Notes under the pieces: model-generated | What the model saw: only the letters and a program-made list of their open reading frames with translations | What the model was told of the DNA's origin: nothing | Databases searched by the model: none | Program-made: the position numbers and the translations under genes | Shown: piece by piece, positions 17,195 through 26,111 of the stretch | How the letters are laid out: each line of letters begins with the position of its first letter | How positions within the stretch are numbered: the first letter of the stretch is position 1 | Assembly (NCBI GenBank): GCA_964412555.1 | Contig: CAYPPG010000063.1 | Coordinates: forward strand, 1-44,755 | Direction: 5' to 3' | DNA length: 44,755 nt | Source: CAYPPG01 sp964412555 | GTDB lineage: Bacteria > Hinthialibacterota > Hinthialibacteria > Hinthialibacterales > Hinthialibacteraceae

Positions 17195-18256
17195 TTATTT
17201 TGAAATTTCAGCGGGTGGTATTTGTTCCGCTTGGTACCCGCCAACGGTCCGGTGTTTCACTCGTTTTCGGTCCGATAACAACATTTCGATCAAAAGAAAA
17301 ACCAATGCCGGGAATAGAAAATATTGAAACCGTTCTTCTTGAGAGATAAAGCGTTCTTCCATTAACCGCTGTTCTCGCCGTTCCTGCATATGGTCATAAA
17401 TGGCGTCCAATTCGAAACTGTCAGCTCGAACAGGATAATACGCACCACCGGTCGTTAAACAGATGCTGCGCAGTGTGTCTTCATCCAGTTTGCTGGTGAC
17501 GACATTCCCCGCTTTATCTTTGACATATTCCTTCAAACTTCCGGATTCATCGCGGATGGGAATCGGTACTCCCAACGGATCACCGATGCCGATGGCGTAA
17601 ATCAAAATTCCCTCTTTCTCCGCCTCTTCCGCCGATTCCTTGGGTTCGCCGACCGTGTCTTCACCGTCTGTGATGAGGATCAAAACACGCGATTCCCGCT
17701 CACCGGGCGGGAACGATTCCAATGATTTGTCAATCGCTTTGGAAATGGCGGTTCCCGGAACCGGCACCGATCCCACCTCGACTTCGCTTAATAGAATTTT
17801 AGCGGCGGCGTAATCCAACGTCAGCGGACATTGAACGAACGCTTCGCCCGCAAAAATGACCACTCCGATACGATTTCCCTGCAAGCGGTCGATCAATGCC
17901 GAAATTTCGTGCTTTGCCCGTTCCAGGCGGCTGGGTTTGATATCTTCAGCCAACATACTTCGAGATACATCGAGCGCGACGATGATGTCATGGCCCTGGG
18001 AAATCAACAATTGCTCTTTTTGACCCCACAATGGCCGCGACAACGCAAAAAGGGAAAAAGCGAATACGAAAAAAATCAACCACAGCTTCGCCTTCTGTTT
18101 TTGTCGGCTGACACCTGCCATAAGACGTTCGACGAGTTCAATATTGCCAAAGCGTGTCAATGCCTGCAGCCGTTTCTTCCATGCCCAACGCAGAAAGAAA
18201 AAGAGGGGCAGCAGGAGCCATAATGCGTTCAAGATTTCATGTGATCCAAACTTCAT
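17195..18256 (-). CDS. batB: BatB, membrane-anchored VWA-domain protein
   Basis: A 353-residue protein with two N-terminal membrane helices (about 8-24 and 57-74), a von Willebrand A domain and a C-terminal helix (Y-F-L-F-P-A-L-V-F-L-L-I-E). The metal-site motif D-V-S-R-S is at 96-100, with G-N-R-I-G-V-V-I-F and L-I-T-D-G-E-D-T following as expected. The start overlaps the batA stop by four bases (ATGA), showing translational coupling. The metal-dependent VWA fold normally binds protein partners. With BatA it is thought to form a periplasm-facing complex under control of the MoxR ATPase. Confidence 0.9.
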   Translation of the reverse strand: MKFGSHEILNALWLLLPLFFFLRWAWKKRLQALTRFGNIELVERLMAGVSRQKQKAKLWLIFFVFAFSLFALSRPLWGQKEQLLISQGHDIIVALDVSRSMLAEDIKPSRLERAKHEISALIDRLQGNRIGVVIFAGEAFVQCPLTLDYAAAKILLSEVEVGSVPVPGTAISKAIDKSLESFPPGERESRVLILITDGEDTVGEPKESAEEAEKEGILIYAIGIGDPLGVPIPIRDESGSLKEYVKDKAGNVVTSKLDEDTLRSICLTTGGAYYPVRADSFELDAIYDHMQERREQRLMEERFISQEERFQYFLFPALVFLLIEMLLSDRKRVKHRTVGGYQAEQIPPAEISK

Positions 18257-19269
18257 GGTAATTTCCGAAATCGAGTCTGTGTCAATACCACTTCTATGAA
18301 TAATAAAATGAGCGCCGGAATCAAGAAATAATGGAAAAGTTCCCGAAAGCGGCGTAAACCTTCCGAGATGATTTTGGATTTTTCCAATTGGTCGATTTCA
18401 TGAAAGATTTCATTCAATCCTTCCTTGTCGGTGGCGCGGAAATAGCGGCCGCCGGTCATATCCGCCATTTTAGTCAAGGTAACTTCGTCCACCCGTTCCG
18501 CTTCGGGGAAGGGAACGAGTTGTTTCCCGAAAATATCTTCCCGCAAGATAAACGGCACTCCTTTTCCACCGACGCCGATGGTGTAAATCTTTACTCCCAA
18601 CGCTTGAGCCATTTCCGACGCCGTCAACGGATCGATCTGCCCCGCATTGTTCGCACCGTCGGTGAGGAGTACGATGACTTTGCTCTTTGCCTCCGCATGA
18701 CGCAGCCGATTCAGCGACGACGCCACGGCATTTCCAATCGCTGTGCTTTTTTCATTGATCATCCCAATGCGGATATCATCCAAGAAATTTTTCACAATCC
18801 CATAATCCACGGTCAATGGACATTGAAGAAATGCATCGGATGCGAAAACGGTCATTCCGATCCTGTCATACTTCCGTCCATCGACAAAGGATTTGACCGC
18901 TTCTTTCGTAACCTCCAGGCGGGTGCGCCGGTTTTGGACATCGAGATCGATGAAATTCATGCTTCCGGAAACATCGACCGTAAGCATGATATCTACCCCC
19001 TCCGTGTATACATCACTTGTCAATAGTTCGGCTTGCGGGCGCGCTAACGCCAGGATAAAAAGGGTGAGGACGATCAATCGCACGCCGAAGAGCAAATGCC
19101 GGACAGCATGAGTCAACGGCCGGCGGACTCCACTGACTCCAAACACTTGCTTGATTCTTCGGATATCCGAATAGAGAAGCGGAGCCGTTCCCTTGCAATA
19201 GACGTATCGCCACCACAAATAGGGAATGATAACTAGTAACAGTAAAAATCCTTGATACGCAAAACGCAT
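18253..19269 (-). CDS. batA: BatA, membrane-anchored VWA-domain protein
   Basis: A 338-residue VWA protein with N-terminal helices (about 5-21 and 60-78), an intact metal-site motif D-V-S-G-S (99-103), V-L-L-T-D-G-A-N-N and a C-terminal anchor (F-L-I-P-A-L-I-L-L-F-I-E-V-V-L). Its start shares one base with the stop of the BatD-like gene upstream (TAATG) and its end overlaps batB. These three are tightly coupled, which implies balanced synthesis of a complex. The domain order is that of BatA rather than of the CoxE or ChlD VWA families. Confidence 0.9.
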   Translation of the reverse strand: MRFAYQGFLLLLVIIPYLWWRYVYCKGTAPLLYSDIRRIKQVFGVSGVRRPLTHAVRHLLFGVRLIVLTLFILALARPQAELLTSDVYTEGVDIMLTVDVSGSMNFIDLDVQNRRTRLEVTKEAVKSFVDGRKYDRIGMTVFASDAFLQCPLTVDYGIVKNFLDDIRIGMINEKSTAIGNAVASSLNRLRHAEAKSKVIVLLTDGANNAGQIDPLTASEMAQALGVKIYTIGVGGKGVPFILREDIFGKQLVPFPEAERVDEVTLTKMADMTGGRYFRATDKEGLNEIFHEIDQLEKSKIISEGLRRFRELFHYFLIPALILLFIEVVLTQTRFRKLP

Positions 19270-20324
19270 TACACCACACCTTGTTTCAAGGTTTCATATT
19301 CATGGGATTGCAATGGAGCAATCCCGTCGATCATGATCGGAGACAACATCGATTCATCTTTTGTTTTGTCCACCAGGTTTTCCGCCTCGTCGATCATTTG
19401 TGACGCGGCTTCGGGAGTCGTTTCATATTTCGCAAATTTGATCAAGTCGCAATCCTCAAAAAATCGCTGGAATGACCCATAGATCTCTTCGTCCATCTGT
19501 AAATCCTCGAGTTCATTCAAGATTTCTTCTGTCGTGTAATCGATGGCTAGAATTCCCCATCGTCCTTGAATATAGATGCGAATGATATCGCTCAACAAAA
19601 TAGCGAATTCCTTATAACGTCTTTCCTCGATCAAGTCATGACGTTCTCGCAGCGATTGTAATTCCCTGTACGCCCATTCATGAGGTGGCACAGGGGGTGT
19701 CTCTTCAACCGGTTTGCCTCTTTTTTTGTATCGTCGCCACAACCACAATGCCAAAACTGCCAATAGTAGTAAGATTCCTGCCCCAGCAAGCACATAAGGC
19801 ATACGGCTTTGGCCTTCCAAGAGAACAGGATTCTTGATATCGCGGATGTCCAGATTCTCGGATTCTTCTGGTGTCAAACTGCGGACATTGATGGTGATCG
19901 GAGACGTGTAAAAAGAGCCGGTTCGGCCGTCTTCCGTTTGGAAACGGATATCGAAAGGAGGAATGACGAACTCACCCGTAAAATAAGTCGATAATTTATA
20001 AACATCGGTTCGGTGGATTTTTCCATTCGGAAGTTTTTCTACTTTTCCCGGAACGATATCTTTGATTTCGAATTGACCGAGATTGAAGTTTTTTCCTTTT
20101 TCCAATATACGAACCGAAGGATCGTGCGTAATCGTAATGGATAGATTGAAAACGTCCCCGATCAAGATTTCATTGCGGTCCACGCTGGTTTCCACTTCGG
20201 GATACAGGGATGCCAGGATTTTCTGCGTAGCAGACTGGATTTCCCCGGTGGCAGCGCCAATGTCCGGGCCGGCGGCACAAATGTGAACCAAAGAGTATAG
20301 AAGTAATGTGAGTTGTATTCCCAT
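19269..20324 (-). CDS. short BatD-like protein: beta domain, one membrane helix, cytoplasmic helical tail
   Basis: This 351-residue protein has a signal peptide (about 1-18) and an N-terminal beta-rich domain that begins like BatD (S-V-D-R-N-E-I-L-I-G-D-V-F-N-L-S-I-T-I). A single helix follows near 178-194 (V-L-A-G-A-G-I-L-L-L-L-A-V-L-A-L-W), then an R/K-rich stop-transfer and a helical cytoplasmic tail (Y-K-E-F-A-I-L-L-S-D-I-I-R-I-Y-I). Such proteins commonly sit between the DUF58/MoxR pair and the VWA genes. It is translationally coupled to batA. I read it as a partner linking the periplasmic face to the MoxR/DUF58 side, an inference from context. Confidence 0.75.
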   Translation of the reverse strand: MGIQLTLLLYSLVHICAAGPDIGAATGEIQSATQKILASLYPEVETSVDRNEILIGDVFNLSITITHDPSVRILEKGKNFNLGQFEIKDIVPGKVEKLPNGKIHRTDVYKLSTYFTGEFVIPPFDIRFQTEDGRTGSFYTSPITINVRSLTPEESENLDIRDIKNPVLLEGQSRMPYVLAGAGILLLLAVLALWLWRRYKKRGKPVEETPPVPPHEWAYRELQSLRERHDLIEERRYKEFAILLSDIIRIYIQGRWGILAIDYTTEEILNELEDLQMDEEIYGSFQRFFEDCDLIKFAKYETTPEAASQMIDEAENLVDKTKDESMLSPIMIDGIAPLQSHEYETLKQGVV

Positions 20325-20400
20325 AGTGCTCTTTTATTAATTGTGTTTAATTCACAAAGAGTATTATTTTTTCCCTATTGCTTATCTATCACCAACTTGT

Positions 20401-21690
20401 TTAAAATTGTTGATTCATCTGCGATGATGGATTTCCCGCCGGAGCGGTTGTGGCTGCTTCTCTTCGCAAGACATCTTCAAAGATTTTGACTTTTTCTGCC
20501 TGCATCATCTGTTCCAACAATGTTTGCTGCAGCGTTTGTTCTTTCATTTGTCGGACCTTCGCTTCGACCTGCCGTTTGGCTTCTTCAAAAGAAAGTTGTT
20601 TTTTCGGTTTCACTTCCAATATTTTAAAAATATGAAATCCTTGCGGAGATTGCAGAGGATCACTGATCGCATCGGATTCCATCGAGAGCAACGTTTCTCC
20701 AAGTTCTGGATTCTGCCCGATCCCAGGGATGAAATCCCGTCCTTGTTGGATACTTCCCAATCGTCCATCGTTCGCTTTTGTCCGCGTGTCGAGAGAGTAC
20801 TCCTCCACCGCTTTTTCAAACGGCATTCCTGCATCGAGCTCTTGTTTCACTTCCTTCGCTTTTGCTTCCGAATCGAGTTGAATGTGCGCGACGGTGACCG
20901 TTTTCGGTTCTGTGAATTCGGAAAGATTGGCCTTGTAATACAATTCCAAATCATTCGGCGCGACTTGAATCTTTTGACGGACTTCCTCCTCATACACTTT
21001 GGAAGCAAGTAATTCTTGTTGAAAATTGCTGACTTTCCGCCGAACATCCCGATCCTTGTGATACTCCTTGCGCCGAGCGGCATCGGCGAGCAGGTCGGTG
21101 AAGATCATGGACTTGAGATAATCCAGCTTTTTCTCCGGTGTGTTGAAATTTTGGCGATAATATTGACCTTTGGAATCAATCTCCCGCTCGAGTTGATCGA
21201 TCGTAATTTTTCGGTCGCCGATTTGAGCGATCACGGTGCCGGTTCCAGCTTCTTCCTCTTCCGGTTCCAAATCGGTCAATTGCTGTAATTTCTTTTGTGC
21301 GTCGAAACCGCGTTTCATTCCTTCATAACAACGCACCATACGTTTTTCCGCATCGCGGGCGACTGAACTTTGAGGGTAGAGATTACTGATTTTTAAAAAA
21401 ACAGCCAACGCATTTTCATAATCTTCCAGTTCATCGAGATAGATTGTACCGATGCGGTAGAGAAGATTCGCCCGCTGTGGAGCGGGGATGCGCGCGACGT
21501 TCAAATACTCTTCATATTCCTCCACCGCTTGCTCATAAAGCCCTTGGCTGTCCAATGCCGCCGCATAAGAACGAATTTGTTCCGGTGGAATCGGCGTTGG
21601 AGCGCTTCCTCCACTGCCACTGAGAAACTGCACCGACAAAATGAAAATCAGCAAAACGATGATCAATGTCGAAACAATGATGTCTTTCAT
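20401..21690 (-). CDS. membrane-anchored parvulin-type peptidyl-prolyl isomerase with TPR region
   Basis: The protein has an N-terminal membrane anchor (D-I-I-V-S-T-L-I-I-V-L-L-I-F-I-L-S-V), a TPR region at about 35-125 (Y-E-Q-A-V-E-E-Y-E-E-Y-L, Y-E-N-A-L-A-V-F-L-K-I), a SurA/PrsA-like N-domain (R-R-K-E-Y-H-K-D-R-D-V-R-R-K-V) and one rotamase domain at about 265-365. That domain contains A-H-I-Q-L-D-S-E-A-K-A, F-E-K-A-V-E-E-Y-S, L-G-S-I-Q-Q-G-R and S-P-Q-G-F-H-I-F-K-I. It is therefore a periplasmic folding catalyst. I start it at ATG 21690, where GAGGG is about 8 nt upstream (an in-frame GTG lies two codons earlier at 21696). Its place inside the Bat cluster suggests it folds exported Bat proteins. 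Confidence 0.85.
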   Translation of the reverse strand: MKDIIVSTLIIVLLIFILSVQFLSGSGGSAPTPIPPEQIRSYAAALDSQGLYEQAVEEYEEYLNVARIPAPQRANLLYRIGTIYLDELEDYENALAVFLKISNLYPQSSVARDAEKRMVRCYEGMKRGFDAQKKLQQLTDLEPEEEEAGTGTVIAQIGDRKITIDQLEREIDSKGQYYRQNFNTPEKKLDYLKSMIFTDLLADAARRKEYHKDRDVRRKVSNFQQELLASKVYEEEVRQKIQVAPNDLELYYKANLSEFTEPKTVTVAHIQLDSEAKAKEVKQELDAGMPFEKAVEEYSLDTRTKANDGRLGSIQQGRDFIPGIGQNPELGETLLSMESDAISDPLQSPQGFHIFKILEVKPKKQLSFEEAKRQVEAKVRQMKEQTLQQTLLEQMMQAEKVKIFEDVLRREAATTAPAGNPSSQMNQQF

Positions 21691-21743
21691 GTTCACTTCC
21701 CTCGTTAACTCTTATATCAATTTCTCTGTACGCGCTATAAAGA

Positions 21744-21804
21744 CAGGGCAGACTTCCCTTGCCCTGCATACCCGGTGCTGATGTAAAGCCAGGGCAGCCT
21801 TGCC
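21744..21804. repeat. two tandem imperfect palindromic units between DUF58 and isomerase genes
   Basis: CAGGGCA (21744-21750)/TGCCCTG (21760-21766) and GGCA (21793-21796)/TGCC (21801-21804) lie in two related units of about 44 nt that share CAGGGCAG, CTT and TGCATA. They fill most of the 128-bp gap and carry the same core as other repeats in the window. Confidence 0.6.
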
Positions 21805-21818
21805 ATGCATATCCCGTA

Positions 21819-22694
21819 TTAATATCTCTGTGCCCGTTGCTGAAAGAAACGAACCAGTGGATCGATGTAGGATTTATCGGTTCGGATAGGCACATGATCG
21901 ATTTTCATCTTTTTGAAATCCATTTTCAGTCGTTCGATTTCATTCTCCGCGTTTTCTGTAAATTTGGTTCGGAATCCTTCGCTGTAGGTGTCCAAAACAA
22001 TGATTTCACCGGTTTCGGCATCTTCGAGCTCGAGGAATCCGATGGGGGGCATTTCCACTTCGCGCGGATCCGTAACACTTATGGTGACCAAATCGTGTTT
22101 TTTATTGGTGATACGCAGCGCTTCCTCATACTCGCTGCTCATGAAATCGGAAATAAGAAAAACTACACTTTTGCGGTTCAATATCATCCCCATAAAATCG
22201 AGCGCTTCCTTGATATCTGTCGAGCCGCCTTTAGGCTCGAAACACAAAAGTTCCCGGATCAGACGCAGGACATGTTTTTTCCCTTTTTTGGGGGGAATGA
22301 ACTTTTCCACTCGATTCGTGAAGAGGATCAATCCCACACGATCGTTGTTTTTGATTGCCGAGAATGCCAGCAAAGCCGATAACTCGACAGCCAGTTCACC
22401 TTTCATCTTTTGAGCCGTACCGAATAGGCTGGAGGAAGATGCGTCCACTACCAACATGACGGTGAGTTCCCGTTCTTCCCGATAACGTTTGACATAAGGA
22501 TCACCCATACGCGCCGTGACGTTCCAATCGATCGTGCGAATATCATCCCCATGTTGGTATTCCCGCACTTCTTCGAATTCCACACCGCGTCCTTTGAAGA
22601 CGGAATGATATTCACCGGCCATGACGTCGTTGACCATTCGATTCGTGCGGATTTCAATCCGGCGGATTTGGCGAATCAAATCGCGTGGAATCAT
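21819..22694 (-). CDS. DUF58 family protein (MoxR-associated)
   Basis: The 291-residue product is a compact DUF58 protein without membrane segments. The N-terminal signature G-R-G-V-E-F-E-E-V-R-E-Y-Q-H-G-D-D-I-R-T-I-D-W-N is present from residue 36. A degenerate VWA core follows with D-A-S-S-S (84-88) and V-F-L-I-S-D-F. DUF58 proteins are encoded beside MoxR ATPases and are thought to link them to the VWA complex. The start ATG overlaps the stop of the glycosyltransferase gene by four bases, so the two are coupled. Confidence 0.9.
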   Translation of the reverse strand: MIPRDLIRQIRRIEIRTNRMVNDVMAGEYHSVFKGRGVEFEEVREYQHGDDIRTIDWNVTARMGDPYVKRYREERELTVMLVVDASSSSLFGTAQKMKGELAVELSALLAFSAIKNNDRVGLILFTNRVEKFIPPKKGKKHVLRLIRELLCFEPKGGSTDIKEALDFMGMILNRKSVVFLISDFMSSEYEEALRITNKKHDLVTISVTDPREVEMPPIGFLELEDAETGEIIVLDTYSEGFRTKFTENAENEIERLKMDFKKMKIDHVPIRTDKSYIDPLVRFFQQRAQRY

Positions 22695-23599
22695 TTCAAT
22701 TTCTCCGACCGTAGTTGGGCGTTTTCCTGTTGCAATCGATTGATGATTCGATGCGCTTCAGCCAATTGATTTTGCAGTTGATTGGCTTGGCGCAGCGTTT
22801 GATCGAATTGGGCTGCCCGCTGCCTGATCTCCCGCTGTTGTTGAAACGTGCGTTTGAAAATCGGGTCGAACGCGGCATGGCGGTCTTCCATATAACGGCG
22901 TTTCACGACCCGTTCGTTGAAAGGATAAGATTCTTTTTCGAGAATATTCGAGTTGTCGTCACGCCGGCGGTATTCTCCCGTAATTTTGCGGATATGTTGA
23001 AACGGAAATTTTCGGGACAAACGAATGAGAAATTCCCAATCTTCATAGATCAAAAGAGATTCATCGAAGGGACCTACCGCCTCGAAACAATCTTTACGGA
23101 TCAACAGGCAAGTGATAGGGATATAGTTTGCCAATAGAAAATTATCCCGTTCGAAATCGAAAGAATAGATCAGCTGCTCTTTGGCTCGTTTCCACTCTCC
23201 CGTGTTGCCGTCTTTGACAAAGGTTACGTTCAACACATCGGAATACACAACCGGCAATTGCTCGGGAGCGGCCGCTTCGACAAGAGTGGCGACATGGTCG
23301 GGATATACCCCATCGTCATCATCCACAAAGCATACATACTTGCCTTTTGCCGCTTCCACGCCAATGTTCAGCCCAGCGGTTCTGCCCATGTTTTCTGGAT
23401 TTTGCATATATTGATAGGAAAGTTCTCCCAATTCATCCGATACGATATCCGCAACATCCGCACCGGCATCGTTCACGACAACGATTTCCAACGGCCGATA
23501 AGTCTGCTTGTAAAGACACTGCAAACATTCCCGCAGCCGCTCGGGCCGGTTATAGGTACGAACGACGATCGAAACGAGCATCGGTTTATTCCCAGGCAA
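22691..23599 (-). CDS. family 2 glycosyltransferase (GT-A) embedded in the Bat cluster
   Basis: The 302-residue protein starts with a classic GT2 fold: V-S-I-V-V-R-T-Y-N-R-P-E-R-L, L-E-I-V-V-V-N-D-A-G-A-D and the metal-binding C-F-V-D-D-D-D-G-V. The later L-I-Y-E-D-W-E-F-L-I-R-L-S supplies the acceptor-site acidic residue. A coiled-coil-like tail rich in Gln and Arg closes it (Q-Q-R-E-I-R-Q-R-A-A-Q-F-D and on to the end). There are no membrane helices, so it acts at the cytoplasmic face. The start is probably TTG at 23599 with GGAAGGG upstream; ATG 23581 is the alternative. A glycosyltransferase is not a usual Bat gene, and its ATGA overlap with the DUF58 gene shows it is part of the operon. 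Confidence 0.88.
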   Translation of the reverse strand: MPGNKPMLVSIVVRTYNRPERLRECLQCLYKQTYRPLEIVVVNDAGADVADIVSDELGELSYQYMQNPENMGRTAGLNIGVEAAKGKYVCFVDDDDGVYPDHVATLVEAAAPEQLPVVYSDVLNVTFVKDGNTGEWKRAKEQLIYSFDFERDNFLLANYIPITCLLIRKDCFEAVGPFDESLLIYEDWEFLIRLSRKFPFQHIRKITGEYRRRDDNSNILEKESYPFNERVVKRRYMEDRHAAFDPIFKRTFQQQREIRQRAAQFDQTLRQANQLQNQLAEAHRIINRLQQENAQLRSEKLK

Positions 23600-23688
23600 T
23601 CGTACTTCCCTTCCGCTTCAGTTAGTTTCCTTTGATTGTCAAAATGATCGGATTGATGGTCTCCCGTTCTTCAAGCCTCGCTTGCGCA

Positions 23689-24696
23689 TTATGGAACTTC
23701 TACATGGTCGAACACATGTTGAATCACTTCTTCCGGTGTCATTTCCTCAGCCTCGGCTTCGTAGCTGAGAATGACGCGATGGCGTAACACATCCATACCG
23801 ATCGATTTCACGTCTTCCGGTGTCACATATCCTCGTCCCCGCAGGAAGGCGTGAGCTTTGGCGGCCATGGTCAAATAAATGGTGGCGCGGGGGGAGGCAC
23901 CGTATTCGATATAATCTCCGATATCCATGTTATAGACTTTCGGTTCTCGGGTCGCGAACACGACATCCACAATATAATCTCTCACTTTTGCATCCACATA
24001 GACTTGACGAACGAGTTGCTGTGCCTCCAGTATTTTTTCCGGCTCCAATACCGTTTCTGGTTCGATAATCTCTTCGCCGGTCATGCGGTCGAGGATGATT
24101 CGTTCTTCCGCTTTGCTGGGATAGGTCACTTTGAGTTTGAGCATGAAACGGTCAACCTGCGCTTCCGGAAGCGGATAGGTGCCTTCCTGTTCGATGGGGT
24201 TTTGTGTGGCAAGCACCAAAAACGGAGCCATCAACGGAAAGGTTTTGTCCCCGATGGTGACTTGTTTTTCCTGCATGGCTTCCAATAAGGCGCTTTGCAC
24301 TTTTGCCGGAGCACGGTTGATTTCATCCGCAAGGATGATTTGAGCAAAGATCGGCCCTTTTTTCGGTGAAAATTCACCGGTTTGTTGATTGTAAATCATC
24401 GTCCCGATCAAGTCGGCGGGTAACAAATCCGGTGTAAATTGTATCCGCTGAAAAGACGCTCTTATCGCACTGGACAAGGTGGAGATGGTCAGCGTTTTCG
24501 CCAGACCGGGTACTCCTTCGAGCAAGACGTGCCCGCCACAAAGCAGACCGATCAACAAACGTTCGACCATATACTTCTGCCCGACGATGACTTTTTCAAT
24601 CTGTCCCAATAGAATCGGAATAAATGCACTTTCTTCCCGAATTCTTTCTGCCAGAACTCGAATATCTTGATTGGAAGTGGCGGTTGATTCGACCAC
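23689..24696 (-). CDS. moxR: MoxR-family AAA+ ATPase
   Basis: The 335-residue ATPase has Walker A G-V-P-G-L-A-K-T (61-68), Walker B L-A-D-E-I-N-R-A-P (122-130), the sensor-1 block A-T-Q-N-P-I-E-Q-E-G-T-Y-P-L-P-E-A-Q and the arginine region typical of MoxR. Such ATPases act as chaperone-like regulators of VWA-protein complexes. Translation starts at GTG 24696, fixed by a perfect AAGGAGG nine bases upstream. It is separated by 62 bp from the BatD-like gene before it and by 89 bp from the glycosyltransferase. Confidence 0.93.
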   Translation of the reverse strand: MVESTATSNQDIRVLAERIREESAFIPILLGQIEKVIVGQKYMVERLLIGLLCGGHVLLEGVPGLAKTLTISTLSSAIRASFQRIQFTPDLLPADLIGTMIYNQQTGEFSPKKGPIFAQIILADEINRAPAKVQSALLEAMQEKQVTIGDKTFPLMAPFLVLATQNPIEQEGTYPLPEAQVDRFMLKLKVTYPSKAEERIILDRMTGEEIIEPETVLEPEKILEAQQLVRQVYVDAKVRDYIVDVVFATREPKVYNMDIGDYIEYGASPRATIYLTMAAKAHAFLRGRGYVTPEDVKSIGMDVLRHRVILSYEAEAEEMTPEEVIQHVFDHVEVP

Positions 24697-24758
24697 GAAC
24701 TCTGTCCTCCTTACCCACGATATTTGATCTATGACGCAACCATAGTACGATCCCTATT

Positions 24759-25694
24759 TCATTCCCCCATCAATCGCTTCGCATCGTTCCATGCCTGATC
24801 CAACACATCCGGTGAGGGAGTAACCGGTGAAAATTTTGTTTCTTCACAAAACCGGAAAAACCGCTCGAAAATCGGTTGAAATTCCGGTTCGATCCTTTCT
24901 TTATAACTGAATAGGTCCACATCGTTTCCATCCGGATATCGTTCTTCAAATGACAATCGCACGGCTTTTTCCAACGACTGGACATATTTTCGCATATCTC
25001 CTTCGATCCGCGCTCGTGTTGCGGATTCCAACGCTTCTTCCGATGGAGATTTCACCTCTTCGACAGGTTGTTGAGGAACTTGCCTTCGAAAACGAATTGA
25101 CCAGATGAGAGTAACGATCGTGACCACAACGATAATAAATATCACAATCAAAATGCGAATCAGCCTGTTCTCCCATATTTTTTGGGAAAAGCGCCGTAAC
25201 GAAAAAGGTGCGGCTTGAACATCAATGGTCGTTCGATTGGTCGTCAAGTAGGCTTCCTCTTCCGATTCACTTTCCTCTTGAACCCGAATAGCGGCAGAAC
25301 CAACTGTCATTGGACCGGGCTGTTCTGCAAGGAGACGATACGTGTAAATTTTCTCCGCATAGCGGCGATTTTCTTCCACACCGTTTTTCAATGTTGTCGA
25401 TGAAGTAAGGACCGACGCGCCTTCGAAACTCGGCTGTTTCTGGATTTCCGGAACCAGCGCATTCAATTCTCCATACCAACGAACAATGATCCGCCATTCA
25501 AACGGGATTTCGGCTTTCACGTTTTTCGGAATCGGACCCTCGGTATAGACCGTGATTTCCAACGAAGGAGAATCAGCCGCAGTTTGATCGGATTCTTCAG
25601 CCGGTTGAGCGAGTGCGAACAACGTTGTGCTGAGAACACCGACAAGCAGACACAGAATTACGCTTTGTTTAGTCATTCCGAGCATGTTCTTCAT
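24759..25694 (-). CDS. second short BatD-like membrane protein
   Basis: A 311-residue protein with a signal peptide (about 7-29), one N-terminal beta domain (I-P-F-E-W-R-I-I-V-R-W-Y-G), and a single strong membrane helix near 178-198 (I-R-I-L-I-V-I-F-I-I-V-V-V-T-I-V-T-L). A soluble helical tail ends with C-E-E-T-K-F-S-P. The plan mirrors the BatD-like protein at 19269 but the sequence is clearly different. The ATG at 25694 has AAGGG nearby and the gene overlaps the previous one by 26 bases. It is probably a divergent BatD relative. I rate the family call lower than the topology. Confidence 0.65.
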   Translation of the reverse strand: MKNMLGMTKQSVILCLLVGVLSTTLFALAQPAEESDQTAADSPSLEITVYTEGPIPKNVKAEIPFEWRIIVRWYGELNALVPEIQKQPSFEGASVLTSSTTLKNGVEENRRYAEKIYTYRLLAEQPGPMTVGSAAIRVQEESESEEEAYLTTNRTTIDVQAAPFSLRRFSQKIWENRLIRILIVIFIIVVVTIVTLIWSIRFRRQVPQQPVEEVKSPSEEALESATRARIEGDMRKYVQSLEKAVRLSFEERYPDGNDVDLFSYKERIEPEFQPIFERFFRFCEETKFSPVTPSPDVLDQAWNDAKRLMGE

Positions 25695-26106
25695 TCATCC
25701 CTTGCTGCAGCCTTGCTTCGATGTCGTGAAGAGTTTCCGGATACGGTTGAAAGAAAGATCGAATCGAGAGAAGGGAAGCGCGAAGATCACGTAAAGCACG
25801 TTCTTCTTCTATACGATTTCCTTCGGCGCGATACTTCTCGATGATTTCCTCCACTTCTTGTAACGCTCTCTCCACGAACGGATTTGCAGGAAAGTAATTC
25901 CGAATGGACTGATTATATGAGTGGAGTGCTTCTTCACTTTTTCCTTGTTGTACCGCTGTTCGAGCCTCGGTTACATAATGATGGGATAGGAACATCATTC
26001 TCCCGCTGATCACCAAAATCGCGAGAAGAAAAATTCCCATTCCCAGTTTCAATACACTTCGAAACTCACTCCATCTCAACAGTCCACCGGAAAACATTGT
26101 ATGCAC
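25669..26106 (-). CDS. small membrane protein with TPR-like helical region, hypothetical
   Basis: The 145-residue product has one N-terminal membrane helix (K-L-G-M-G-I-F-L-L-A-I-L-V-I-S-G, about 21-36) and a periplasmic helical region resembling a TPR pair (E-A-R-T-A-V-Q-Q-G-K-S-E-E-A-L-H-S-Y-N). It is the first gene of the Bat run, starting 5 bp after the FmdB stop. The start is GTG 26106 or ATG 26097; no strong ribosome binding site distinguishes them. It overlaps the next gene by 26 bases. It may feed assembly of the Bat complex, an inference from position. Confidence 0.65.
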   Translation of the reverse strand: MHTMFSGGLLRWSEFRSVLKLGMGIFLLAILVISGRMMFLSHHYVTEARTAVQQGKSEEALHSYNQSIRNYFPANPFVERALQEVEEIIEKYRAEGNRIEEERALRDLRASLLSIRSFFQPYPETLHDIEARLQQGMNEEHARND

Positions 26107-26111
26107 TGATT

